From a bacterium (lineage in GTDB: Bacteria > Electryoneota > RPQS01): 64,000 nt of DNA. Every line of letters begins with the position of its first letter. Within the stretch, counting starts at the first letter, position 1. Positions 42,748-50,691 of this stretch are shown here, piece after piece. The stretch covers positions 167,204 to 231,203 of the forward strand of contig DASXUQ010000009.1 in assembly GCA_036504735.1 (NCBI GenBank). Direction: 5' to 3'. The notes below the pieces were generated by a model that was given only the letters and a program-made list of their open reading frames with translations, searched no databases and was not told the DNA's origin. The translations under genes were made by a program, and so were the position numbers.

Positions 42748-45708
42748 GTGAACAGGATCTATGGGACTATTTGGTGTGCACTTCTTGTGATCTGGTGTGT
42801 GTCGCCGGCGATCGGCAGGGACTTGCGGACAAGCATGAACATGCACGACCGCTCTCCCGTGACGGTGTCGGGAGATATTTCGGGCGTGTGGAACCTGGCG
42901 GGATCGCCCTATGTGATCACCGGCAACGTAACCGTGCCCACGGGTCAGACATTGACCATTCAGCCGGGTGTACGGGTGCTTTTCGGCGGCCACTATACCT
43001 TTGTGGTCAACGGCACTTTGAATGCCGTCGGTACGGAGCACGATTCGATTGTTTTCAGCCGTGAGTATCCTACCGAAGAGTCCAAGTGGGGCGGCATCCG
43101 GATGTATAGCGCCGCGCCGAACACTCATCTGGCCTATTGTGTGATCGAGTACGGAAAGGCTATCGGAGGGGACTTTGAGAACATCGGCGGCGGTCTGATG
43201 ACGCACCTTTGTTCCCCCACGGTCGAGCATTGCACCTTCCGCAACAACGAAGCGATCTGGGCGGGCGGCGCTATTTCCTGCGACACCGGCACGCCGGTGT
43301 TTTCCCGTTGTGTCATTACCAACAATACCGCCCCGTATGGCGGCGGCGTGAACTTGTGGCACTCCAGTGCTACGCTGCTGAACTGCACGGTCAGCGGCAA
43401 TATGGGATCGATTGATGGCGGAGAGCTGCGCATCGGACAGTCCGAGGCCATTATCCGGAACAGCATTTTCTCTTTCTCCGCGGGAACCGGTGTCACCTTC
43501 GCCATGGGCGCGCCATATGGCACGTTCGACCACTGCAATTTCTTTGGCAACAGCCTTGATAATCTTTCGGGTGAAGTTCCGGCGGGAATGGGCGTGATGG
43601 ATCATGTGAATGTCCACGGCGATCCCTGCGATGCGTCCTTCAATATCTCATTGGATCCGCTGTTCTTCAATGCCGGATCTGCTAATTTCCGGCTGACGAG
43701 CGGCTCGCCGTGCATTGATGGCGGCAATCCGAGTTCGCCCGCGGATCCGAACGGTTCCGTCGCGGACATCGGCGCTTTCTCGGCTGGCACGGTGGTATGC
43801 GGAAATGTCTCCGGCGTCTGGACGCTGGCCAATTCGCCGTACTACGTGTCATGCCAGGTCACGGTGTCCTCCGGACAGACGCTGCGGATCGAACCCGGTG
43901 TTCAGGTCAAGTTTTTGGGGCATTACAAGTTTGAAGTGGAAGGCACCCTGAGGGCTATCGGAACGGCACAGGATTCTATTCTGTTCACGCGGGCCTTCCC
44001 GACGGAAGCGTCCAAGTGGTATGGCATCCGTTTCTGGTATGCGTCAAACACCTGCAGCCTGGCCTATTGCAATGTGGAGTATGCCAAAGTGGATGGACCG
44101 GCAGGGACCTACGACGCCGCGGGTGGCGGAGTGTTCTGTCTGGCCTGCTCGCCCACCGTCGTGCATTCGACGTTGCGCTACAACTGGTCGCGGGACGGCG
44201 GCGGTGGTTTCCACTGCGACGCGGGTTCGCCGCACGTGTCGGACTGCTATGTGCATGATAATGTCACCGCCTATTATGGCGGTGGAATGAGCGCCTGGCA
44301 TGCCAACCCTTATGTTGAGCGCACGCTGATTGTGCGTAACACCGGTGTGGTGGGTGGCGGGTTTTCCTGGGGCCAGGGTATGCCGACGCTGATTCATTGC
44401 ACACTAAGCGACAATACCGCCAGCCAGATGGGCGCCGGTGTGTATTGCTATGATACGGACAATTCCAATTTTACGATGACCAGTTGCATCGTCGCCAATT
44501 CCCACGGTTCGGGCATTGCCTTCTGGGAGCCGAACAATGTGTGCCACATCCGCAATTGCGATGTCTACGGCAGCACCGGCGAGAATTTCCAGAATCCGAC
44601 GTGGGGCCCGCCGGGCATCGGCGTGTTGAATCACACCAATGTCAACGGCGATCCGTGCGATGTGTACAATAATATCGTGCTGAATCCCGAGTTCGTCAAT
44701 TCGGCCAACGGCGATTACCATCTGAACGGCACGTCGCCCTGCATCGACTCCGGCGATCCTGCCCTGCCGCATGACACGGATGGCAGCGTGTGTGACATGG
44801 GCGTGTTCCCTTATCTGCACGGCACCGAATCCGGACGCGGCTATGTGAACGTGATTCTTTCCGGCCCGCCGAACTGGGGCTATCGCCTGACGCGGCAGAG
44901 CGGTGCGCTCTCCCGCCTGGTGTTCACCCGTTTCTGCCCCGGAACGCAAGGGTCGGTGGGCGGTGCGGCGGCGGAGCACTGGACTGTGCTGCCCAACGGC
45001 GACGGCAATGACGGCGACTCGATTATCTTCGTGTCGGACGTGCCGTTCACGGGCGCGATGCTGGACACCTTCCGGCTGAGCCATCCGTGGTGCACGGATG
45101 CCGTGCGCTGGTGCAGCGGCGACTCCTGCGGGTCGGTGGAAGGTCCGTTGCCGGTGGAACTGTTGAGCTTCGCCGCCGATGGCGGCAATGGTTATGTGCG
45201 TCTGAAGTGGGCCACGGCTTCCGAATCCAACTCCGATCACTTCGAGATTTTGCGTGACGGCATTGCCTTGAGCCGGATCACCGCGGCGGGAAACAGCTCC
45301 GCGCGGCATGATTACGCGTACGTCGACCGCGCGGTGACCAACGGCGCCACGTACCGCTACACGCTTGTCGAAGTCGACATCAACGGATCGCGCAGTGAGC
45401 TGACATCCGCCAGTGCCACGCCGGTCTCCAACGTGGTGCTGATCGACGAGTACGCGTTGCAGCAAAACTATCCGAACCCCTTCAACCCGACGACCAGCAT
45501 TGTCTTTGATCTGCTGGAGAGCGGCACGGTAAATTTGAAGGTGTACAACCTGATGGGACAGCAGGTGGCGGATCTGGCTAATGGCACAATGGCCCAGGGC
45601 AGACATCAGATCACCTTTGACGCGGCGAATCTTCCGTCCGGCGTGTACCTGTACCGTCTGAAGGCAAATGAGTTCGTGGCGGAGAAGAAGATGCTGCTGA
45701 TGAAGTGA
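42748..45708 (+). CDS. Secreted parallel beta-helix protein with T9SS tail
   Basis: This 986-residue protein has a signal peptide (IYGTIWCALLVIWCVSPAIG), two tandem right-handed beta-helix units (~40-345 and ~350-690), each opening with an SGVW-LA-SPYxxxxxVTV element, an unclassified domain with four cysteines (~695-790), an FN3-like module (~795-885) and a sorting tail with NYPNPFNPTTSI and KKMLLMK. It is homologous to the two beta-helix genes at 11-18 kb but lies on the other strand with a different C-terminal part. GTG 42748 is preferred over ATG 42736 because GGAGG (42738-42742) is 5 nt before it. Probably a surface or secreted adhesin. Confidence 0.87.
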   Translation: MNRIYGTIWCALLVIWCVSPAIGRDLRTSMNMHDRSPVTVSGDISGVWNLAGSPYVITGNVTVPTGQTLTIQPGVRVLFGGHYTFVVNGTLNAVGTEHDSIVFSREYPTEESKWGGIRMYSAAPNTHLAYCVIEYGKAIGGDFENIGGGLMTHLCSPTVEHCTFRNNEAIWAGGAISCDTGTPVFSRCVITNNTAPYGGGVNLWHSSATLLNCTVSGNMGSIDGGELRIGQSEAIIRNSIFSFSAGTGVTFAMGAPYGTFDHCNFFGNSLDNLSGEVPAGMGVMDHVNVHGDPCDASFNISLDPLFFNAGSANFRLTSGSPCIDGGNPSSPADPNGSVADIGAFSAGTVVCGNVSGVWTLANSPYYVSCQVTVSSGQTLRIEPGVQVKFLGHYKFEVEGTLRAIGTAQDSILFTRAFPTEASKWYGIRFWYASNTCSLAYCNVEYAKVDGPAGTYDAAGGGVFCLACSPTVVHSTLRYNWSRDGGGGFHCDAGSPHVSDCYVHDNVTAYYGGGMSAWHANPYVERTLIVRNTGVVGGGFSWGQGMPTLIHCTLSDNTASQMGAGVYCYDTDNSNFTMTSCIVANSHGSGIAFWEPNNVCHIRNCDVYGSTGENFQNPTWGPPGIGVLNHTNVNGDPCDVYNNIVLNPEFVNSANGDYHLNGTSPCIDSGDPALPHDTDGSVCDMGVFPYLHGTESGRGYVNVILSGPPNWGYRLTRQSGALSRLVFTRFCPGTQGSVGGAAAEHWTVLPNGDGNDGDSIIFVSDVPFTGAMLDTFRLSHPWCTDAVRWCSGDSCGSVEGPLPVELLSFAADGGNGYVRLKWATASESNSDHFEILRDGIALSRITAAGNSSARHDYAYVDRAVTNGATYRYTLVEVDINGSRSELTSASATPVSNVVLIDEYALQQNYPNPFNPTTSIVFDLLESGTVNLKVYNLMGQQVADLANGTMAQGRHQITFDAANLPSGVYLYRLKANEFVAEKKMLLMK

Positions 45709-45756
45709 CCCTTCGGGGTTACTACTCCACACCCTCAGGGTGTGGGTAAACGACAG

Positions 45757-45797
45757 AAGAAAAAAGGGGCGATCCGCACGGGTTGCCCTTTTTTTCT
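45757..45797 (+). terminator. Intrinsic terminator of the beta-helix gene
   Basis: AAAAAAGGGGCGATCC and GGGTTGCCCTTTTTTT form an imperfect long stem, ending in TTTTTTTCTC. A smaller hairpin, CCACACCCT/AGGGTGTGG, lies just before it (about 45728-45745). Confidence 0.85.
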
Positions 45798-45865
45798 CGC
45801 AACCAAATGGTCTGGAACTTTGATCACGCGTTCAGAGTGTGAGCTATATTGAGTCAATCTAAAGA

Positions 45866-45887
45866 TTCCCCTGAGTTTTCAGGGGAA
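45866..45887 (+). promoter_or_regulatory. Hairpin in the leader of the VOC gene
   Basis: TTCCCCTGA and TCAGGGGAA form a perfect 9-bp stem with a GTTT loop, about 57 nt before the start codon. It has no T-tract, so it may be a regulatory leader structure or an operator-like palindrome. Confidence 0.4.
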
Positions 45888-45944
45888 GGTACAAGAGTTC
45901 GGGTCGAGGATAATCTAAAGTCTATTCACAGGGAGAGTTGAAAG

Positions 45945-46298
45945 ATGGCAAACGGGATCACACATTTTGAGATCATCGGTCAGAACAGCAGCAAGCTGCG
46001 CGAGTTTTACGGCAAGCTGTTCGATTGGAAGATCAAGGTGGAGAAGATGGGCGGCGGGGAGTACGGCATGGCGGACACCGGCGGGATGCCGAACGGCGGG
46101 ATCACGGATCCGATGCCGGGCGGGGGCAGCATGGTAACGATTTATGTCGGCGTGGATGACCTCGAAGGGACCCTCAAGAAAGCCGAATCGATGGGCGGCA
46201 AGACCGTCGTGCCGCCGACCGAGATTCCCGGTGTCGTGACCTTCGCCCAGTTCAAAGATCCGTCCGGCAATGTGATTGGGCTGACGAAGAATATGTAA
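45945..46298 (+). CDS. VOC family (glyoxalase-like) protein
   Basis: This 117-residue protein matches the small single-domain VOC group: ITHFEIIGQNSSKLREFYGKLFDWKI at the start, then VTIYVGVDDLEGTLKKAESMGG and FAQFKDPSGNVIGL at the end. VOC proteins use a metal centre for isomerisation, dioxygenation or drug binding; this one resembles the abundant 'glyoxalase/bleomycin resistance-like' group whose substrate is usually unknown. The metal ligands of glyoxalase I cannot all be matched, so activity is open. GGGAGAGTTGAAAG precedes the ATG. Single gene. Confidence 0.88.
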   Translation: MANGITHFEIIGQNSSKLREFYGKLFDWKIKVEKMGGGEYGMADTGGMPNGGITDPMPGGGSMVTIYVGVDDLEGTLKKAESMGGKTVVPPTEIPGVVTFAQFKDPSGNVIGLTKNM

Positions 46299-46328
46299 GC
46301 CTTGGGAAGCGGCTGAAAGAATATCGGG

Positions 46329-46379
46329 TGTAGGGGAGGGTTAAGGTCTGCCGCAACCCTCCCGTCTTAGCGATTGCAA
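46329..46379. repeat. Short dispersed palindromic repeat, copy 2
   Basis: Matches 28851-28900: GTAGGGGAGGGTTAAGGT followed by CCGCAACCCTCCCGTCTT. In both cases it sits a few tens of bases after the stop codon of a small plus-strand gene. Confidence 0.75.
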
Positions 46380-46444
46380 GGTGTGGCGCGGGCTGAACGC
46401 AAAACGGCGGCCCAAGGGCCGCCGGAAGCAGGAAAACACAGGCG

Positions 46445-46473
46445 AAGCCCGGCCAGAAATGGCCGGGTTTTTT
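46445..46473 (+). terminator. Intrinsic terminator between VOC gene and rex
   Basis: AAGCCCGGCC (46445-46454) and GGCCGGGTTT (46461-46470) pair over 10 bp with one G-U and a 6-nt loop, followed by more T. It faces the plus strand but lies at the end of rex and may serve both. Confidence 0.8.
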
Positions 46474-46502
46474 CGTCTTTAGAAAAGGCGGAAGAAAGAG
46501 AA

Positions 46503-47195
46503 TCAGGCCGGGACGGGGGCGCCGGTGCGGGGGCGGTGCGCGCCTTTGCTGGTCAGGGCGTAGGACAGGGCTTCGATTTCGATCACCATGTTCTCGTTAC
46601 GCACAAAGACGCCGGGCGGCACCAGAATGGTCACGGGAGCGAAATTGAGAATGGCCTTGACGCCAGCCTGCACGAGACGGTCCACCACGCGCTGTGCCGC
46701 GGGAGCGGGCACGGCGACGACGGCGATCTTGATCTTCTCGCGACGGATCAGCTCCTCGCAGTTCTCGAAATCCTGAATCTCCAGTTCGCCGATCTTCTGG
46801 CCGTACTTGGAGGGATCGCTATCCAGAATCAGCCGGAAGATAAAGCCCTGATCCTGGAACTGCTTGAAATGCACAAGGGCGGTACCGATGTTACCGGCGC
46901 CGACGAGGCAGACGTTCCAAGTCTTGTGCAAGCCGAGAATCTGGCTGATGTTGCGGTGCAGATCGGAGACATTGTAGCCCAGACCGCGCCGGCCAAACGC
47001 GCCGAAGAAGGACAGGTCCTTGCGCACCTGCGCGGCGGTGAGGCCGTTGATGCGGGCGATTTCTTCCGACGAGATCGTGGTCTTTTCCGCCGCAATGGCG
47101 TTTTGCAGCGTACGGTAGTACTTGGACAGCCGCTTGACTGTCGCATCGGAAATTTTCGGGCCGTCCAGATTTGGGATCGTCGCTTGACGAGGCAT
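46503..47195 (-). CDS. rex: Redox-sensing transcriptional repressor Rex
   Basis: This 230-residue protein has a winged-helix DNA-binding domain (~14-80) with ARINGLTAAQVRKDLSFFG and a Rossmann NAD(H) domain with LVGAGNIGTAL (Gly99-Gly104) and a C-terminal swapped helix (IEALSYAL). Rex senses NADH/NAD+ and represses respiratory and fermentation genes. The sequence agrees with the family along its length. It is 51 bp downstream of the sugar transferase gene on the same strand, so they may share a transcript. No Rex-box operator was found nearby by eye. Confidence 0.95.
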   Translation of the reverse strand: MPRQATIPNLDGPKISDATVKRLSKYYRTLQNAIAAEKTTISSEEIARINGLTAAQVRKDLSFFGAFGRRGLGYNVSDLHRNISQILGLHKTWNVCLVGAGNIGTALVHFKQFQDQGFIFRLILDSDPSKYGQKIGELEIQDFENCEELIRREKIKIAVVAVPAPAAQRVVDRLVQAGVKAILNFAPVTILVPPGVFVRNENMVIEIEALSYALTSKGAHRPRTGAPVPA

Positions 47196-47246
47196 ATCCT
47201 GCGTTCTCCTGCCTTTAAAGAATATTTGCCGTTGTACGTTCGCCGC

Positions 47247-48692
47247 TTACATCGCGCCGCGGCCCCGAATCACTTCGATGACCGTGCGCAGCAGAATGCG
47301 GGCGTCGAACCACAAACTCCAGTTCTCAACGTAGTATAAATCGTATTCGGTGCGCTCTTCGATGGTGCTCTCACTGCCCCGCAGCCCGCAGACCTGCGCC
47401 CAGCCGGTGATGCCCGACTTGACGCGGTGGCGGTCCAGATACTGCGGAATGTGCTTGGAAAATTCTTCGACGAAGTAGGGCCGCTCGGGACGCGGGCCGA
47501 CCAGTGACATGTCGCCGCGCAGCACGCTCCAGAATTGCGGCAGTTCGTCCAGCGACCAGCGGCGCAAAAAGCGGCCCACCCGCGTGACGCGCGGATCGCC
47601 GGATTTGGCCCACACCGGCCCGGTCTTGGCTTCGGCGTCGGTGCGCATGGTGCGGAATTTGATCATGTCGAACTCCCGGCCATCCATCCCGACGCGCGGC
47701 TGCTTATAGAAGATCGGCTTGCCGCCCTCCAGAAAGACAATCGCGGCCAGCAGGCCGTAGAGCCAACTGAACAGCAGCAGGAAGAGACCGGAAAAGGCAA
47801 AATCGGTAAGCCGCTTGACCACATAGCGCCAGCCGGCCATGGGCAAGGTCTTCATGCGCAGAATGGGACGGCCGCCGACTTCGGTGACGCGGATGCGCGA
47901 CTTGGTGATTTCCAGCGCGGCGGGACAGTAGAGCAGTTCGATGGTCAGCCCTTCGGCGTAGTGCATCACTTCTTCCATCTGCTCCTCTTCATCCGGCGGC
48001 GGAGCCATCACCAGCAAGTCCAGATCGTGTTCGAAGATCAGATTCTTGAGGTTGGGAACATCGCCGAGGGACTGTCCGCCTTCCACCGGCGGTTTGCCCA
48101 GCGCGCCGATCAGGTCAAAACCCTGTGTGCGACCGTGCACGAAGTCCTGCCAGAGTTTGGCGGCCACGTCTCCCGCACCCCAGAGCGCCACACGCTGCAC
48201 GCCGATGCCGCGGCGGAAGAGCGCAATCTGCAACCGCTGAAACAGCGAGCGCGCGATGATCAGCGCGGGGATCATCATCGTAAGGGTCAGCAGGAACACG
48301 AAGCGTGAATAGGTGAACTCGCGGTAGAAGAAGATCAGGGCGAGGGCAACCCCCATCGACAGCAGCGCGCCGCGCAGAATGCGGCCCACCTCCTGTTCGA
48401 GGGGCACACGCAGCCGCGTGGCATAGCTGCGGTAGGACCAGGAGACCATCACATAGATGAGCCCAAGGCCGATGCCGAACAACAGATAGTTGACGATCCA
48501 CGGCTGCCACGTCTCTTTGTAGCGGCTGATGACTCCTGCCACCGGCGTGTAGAAGCGCAGATAATAGGAGAGCAGCGCGGCCGCCGTAACCGCCGCGACG
48601 TCGATAAAGGCGGCAGTGACCGGTAGCCAGAAGAATACGGCGAGGGAGCGTTCGCTGGAGCGGCGCTCGCGTTTTTGTCTTGTCTTTTCCAA
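47247..48692 (-). CDS. Polyprenyl-phosphate sugar phosphotransferase (exopolysaccharide initiation)
   Basis: This 481-residue membrane enzyme has an N-terminal region with about four membrane helices (~20-140), a CoA-binding-like Rossmann segment (~150-265; VALWGAGDVAAKLW), a further hydrophobic helix (~300) and the C-terminal bacterial sugar transferase domain with FYKQPRVGMDGREFDMIKFRTM, RFLRRWSLDELPQFW, LRGDMSLVGPRPERPYF and GITGWAQV. It transfers a sugar-1-phosphate from a UDP-sugar to undecaprenyl phosphate, starting a capsule, O-antigen or exopolysaccharide repeat unit. The start is TTG at 48692, with no strong RBS, so it is uncertain. No other glycan genes are adjacent. Confidence 0.92.
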   Translation of the reverse strand: MEKTRQKRERRSSERSLAVFFWLPVTAAFIDVAAVTAAALLSYYLRFYTPVAGVISRYKETWQPWIVNYLLFGIGLGLIYVMVSWSYRSYATRLRVPLEQEVGRILRGALLSMGVALALIFFYREFTYSRFVFLLTLTMMIPALIIARSLFQRLQIALFRRGIGVQRVALWGAGDVAAKLWQDFVHGRTQGFDLIGALGKPPVEGGQSLGDVPNLKNLIFEHDLDLLVMAPPPDEEEQMEEVMHYAEGLTIELLYCPAALEITKSRIRVTEVGGRPILRMKTLPMAGWRYVVKRLTDFAFSGLFLLLFSWLYGLLAAIVFLEGGKPIFYKQPRVGMDGREFDMIKFRTMRTDAEAKTGPVWAKSGDPRVTRVGRFLRRWSLDELPQFWSVLRGDMSLVGPRPERPYFVEEFSKHIPQYLDRHRVKSGITGWAQVCGLRGSESTIEERTEYDLYYVENWSLWFDARILLRTVIEVIRGRGAM

Positions 48693-48707
48693 AGCGGGTT
48701 CTCGGGA

Positions 48708-48806
48708 AAAATAGGAAATAGAAAATTTGAAATAGGAAAGCAGATCCGCTTTCAGATTTCGGTTTTCAGTTTGGTTTTCTATTTCCTATTTCAGATTTCA
48801 GATTTC
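48708..48806. repeat. Long imperfect inverted repeat of GAAATAGG words
   Basis: Left arm words AAAATAGGAAATAG and TTGAAATAGGAAAGC, centre AGATCCGCTTT, right arm TTTCTATTTCCTATTTCAG and a TTTCAGATTTC run. It fills the gap between the TPR gene and the sugar transferase gene. Confidence 0.7.
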
Positions 48807-49709
48807 CTACTTCTCTTCCTCGTCCGGACCTTGCTGGATGATCTGCATGAGCAGGTTGTTGGCCAGTTGCGGGTCGAGTCCAGCAAGCTTTTCGAGCTGG
48901 GTGGCGGCTTCCTGTCCCTTGCCCTGGCCAAGATAGACCAGCGTCAGCAGGTAATGACCATCCACGGAGTCGGGACGCTCCTGCACAAAGCGGCTGCACA
49001 TGGCTTCGGCATCGGCCAGACGGCCCAGTTCGGTGTAGGTGCGGGCAAGGGCAAAGATGGCCAATTCACTTTCCGGCTCCAGCGCAAAGGCGCGCTCGAG
49101 AACCGGCAGGGCATCGGCGGGGTGACCAAGGGTTAAATACGCGCCGCCCACGCTGACCATGGTGGAGGTCGAGTCGGCGCTCTTGCTCAGCAATTCCTGC
49201 AGCACGGCGTCGGCTTCGGCATAGCGGTCAAGGTGACCGAAGGCAATCGCCTGGCCAAGACGTGGCTCTTCACTGTCCTCATCGGATGCCAGCACGCGCT
49301 CATAGGATTCGAGGGCTTCTTCCCAGCGTCCGGCATCGGCATACATGTCGCCCAGCCGCAACTGCACTTCGTCATATTCGGGATCCATCTCGGCGGCCTT
49401 TTCAAGGACTTCGATGGCACGGTTGCGTTCATCGAGCATATAGTGGGCAAAGCCGAGACCCAGCAGGGAGTCGGAATCTTCGGGATCGAGTTCAGACGCC
49501 TTGGTGAAGGCGCGCACGGCTTCGGTGTAGCGTTGCAGGGAATTCAGCTCCTGGCCGAGGAAGAAGTGCGCTTCGGCCTGGGTGGCATCGAGCTGGATGG
49601 CTTTGATAAAGGCGCGGGCGGCTTCTTCATGCTTGCCTTCCGAAGACAATTCGATGCCCTCGCTCATGGCTTCAAGAAACTTCTCCGGGCTCTTGGAATC
49701 TTCCGACAT
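48807..49709 (-). CDS. TPR-repeat protein
   Basis: This 300-residue soluble acidic protein consists of about seven tetratricopeptide repeats, such as AHFFLGQELNSLQRYTEAVRAF, LLGLGFAHYMLDERNRAIEVL and LRLGDMYADAGRWEEALESY. It acts as a protein-interaction scaffold in the cytoplasm. ATG 49709 has AAGGCGG in the right place; the in-frame start at 49760 adds a non-TPR leader and is unlikely. It is 57 bp downstream of the protease gene and 114 bp upstream of the sugar transferase gene, all on the minus strand. Confidence 0.85.
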   Translation of the reverse strand: MSEDSKSPEKFLEAMSEGIELSSEGKHEEAARAFIKAIQLDATQAEAHFFLGQELNSLQRYTEAVRAFTKASELDPEDSDSLLGLGFAHYMLDERNRAIEVLEKAAEMDPEYDEVQLRLGDMYADAGRWEEALESYERVLASDEDSEEPRLGQAIAFGHLDRYAEADAVLQELLSKSADSTSTMVSVGGAYLTLGHPADALPVLERAFALEPESELAIFALARTYTELGRLADAEAMCSRFVQERPDSVDGHYLLTLVYLGQGKGQEAATQLEKLAGLDPQLANNLLMQIIQQGPDEEEK

Positions 49710-49766
49710 GGTGCCGCCTTTTCGGTTAAAGGTAAGGTTTTGCCCGGCGTGGCCGTCCACCGGCGG

Positions 49767-50639
49767 TTAGCGTTCGATGGCGATTTGTTGATGCTGATAA
49801 TCGAGCGTCAATCGCATCTCTTTGAAAAATTCATTGCCGAGGCTGCCGCCGCGCTCGGACAGGATCTGCTCTTCGGGGCTACGGGAGGCAAAGTAGAGCG
49901 ACACCGAATCGAAGACCGCCGTCTGCAGCCGCAGTTCGGCGCGGGGGCCTTTGCGCACCTCCAGAACGCCGCCGTACACCAGCGTGGTCATCAGCCGTGC
50001 GTTCCGGGCCGCTTCGTTCAAACCCAATTCGGTGGTTGCGCGCGGGTAGAGCAGCAGACCGAGGCTGGAGCCGGTGTCCAGAGAAGCGCGGAGGGAATGG
50101 CCGTTGACATGCAGGGCATCGAACAGCGGAATCATTTTGCCGGAGAGAAAGTGCATCGGCAGCATCACATTGCGGCCGCTCTTTTCGATGGCGGGCGGAT
50201 GGTTCAGGAAGCGAACCACATGCTCGCGGTAATCGATCTGGACAATGCGGTCCTTGAGAAAACTGTAACCAAGTACCCCGTGCAGCGGCCTGCGCAACGC
50301 CTGGCTGACGTCGGCCAGATTGGGCGCCCAGGCAAACAGGCTGTCCATCACCAGCAGGCCGACCTTCAGGTCCCGCAGCCAGACGGTGGCGGGAACGCCG
50401 CCGCGAGAACTCTCGCTGAGCATCACCTGCAGACCGATGCGCCGGGCGGTGGCTTCATCGATGGTGGAGTTGTCGGTGCCGGTGTCGAGCAGGAAATTCA
50501 GGGAATCATGGCCATTCACCGAGACCCGGAGAATAATCTGGTTGTTCTCGAAGGTGAAGGGGACGTCCCCCGGGCTGCGCTGCAGCGCCGGAGAGCCGAC
50601 TGACATCGCCCATGCCAGGAGAATGGCGAAGATGGTCAT
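49767..50639 (-). CDS. Secreted retropepsin-like aspartic protease (paralogue A)
   Basis: This 290-residue protein has a signal peptide (FAILLAWAMSVGSPA) and two pepsin-like halves, each with a DTG motif: LLDTGTDNSTID (Asp52) and LDTGSSLGLLLY (Asp188). Between them is HGVLGYSFLKDRIVQIDY, the GVLGxDFL-like element of clan AA proteases. Two DTG sites in one chain mean a pseudo-dimeric enzyme that need not dimerise. It should cleave peptides in the periplasm or outside. It is closely related to the gene at 53301-54191; both flank a Ycf48-like T9SS protein. ATG 50639 starts the signal peptide but has a weak RBS. Confidence 0.82.
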   Translation of the reverse strand: MTIFAILLAWAMSVGSPALQRSPGDVPFTFENNQIILRVSVNGHDSLNFLLDTGTDNSTIDEATARRIGLQVMLSESSRGGVPATVWLRDLKVGLLVMDSLFAWAPNLADVSQALRRPLHGVLGYSFLKDRIVQIDYREHVVRFLNHPPAIEKSGRNVMLPMHFLSGKMIPLFDALHVNGHSLRASLDTGSSLGLLLYPRATTELGLNEAARNARLMTTLVYGGVLEVRKGPRAELRLQTAVFDSVSLYFASRSPEEQILSERGGSLGNEFFKEMRLTLDYQHQQIAIER

Positions 50640-50691
50640 GGCAAAGCCCGGATTAGAGACAAAGGACCGGATACTTGAAATCGCGAGACGG

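Noticed and set aside
44404-45732. Minus-strand open frame of 442 codons opposite the beta-helix gene
   Set aside because: Antisense of the FN3 and sorting-tail region; no coding features of its own.
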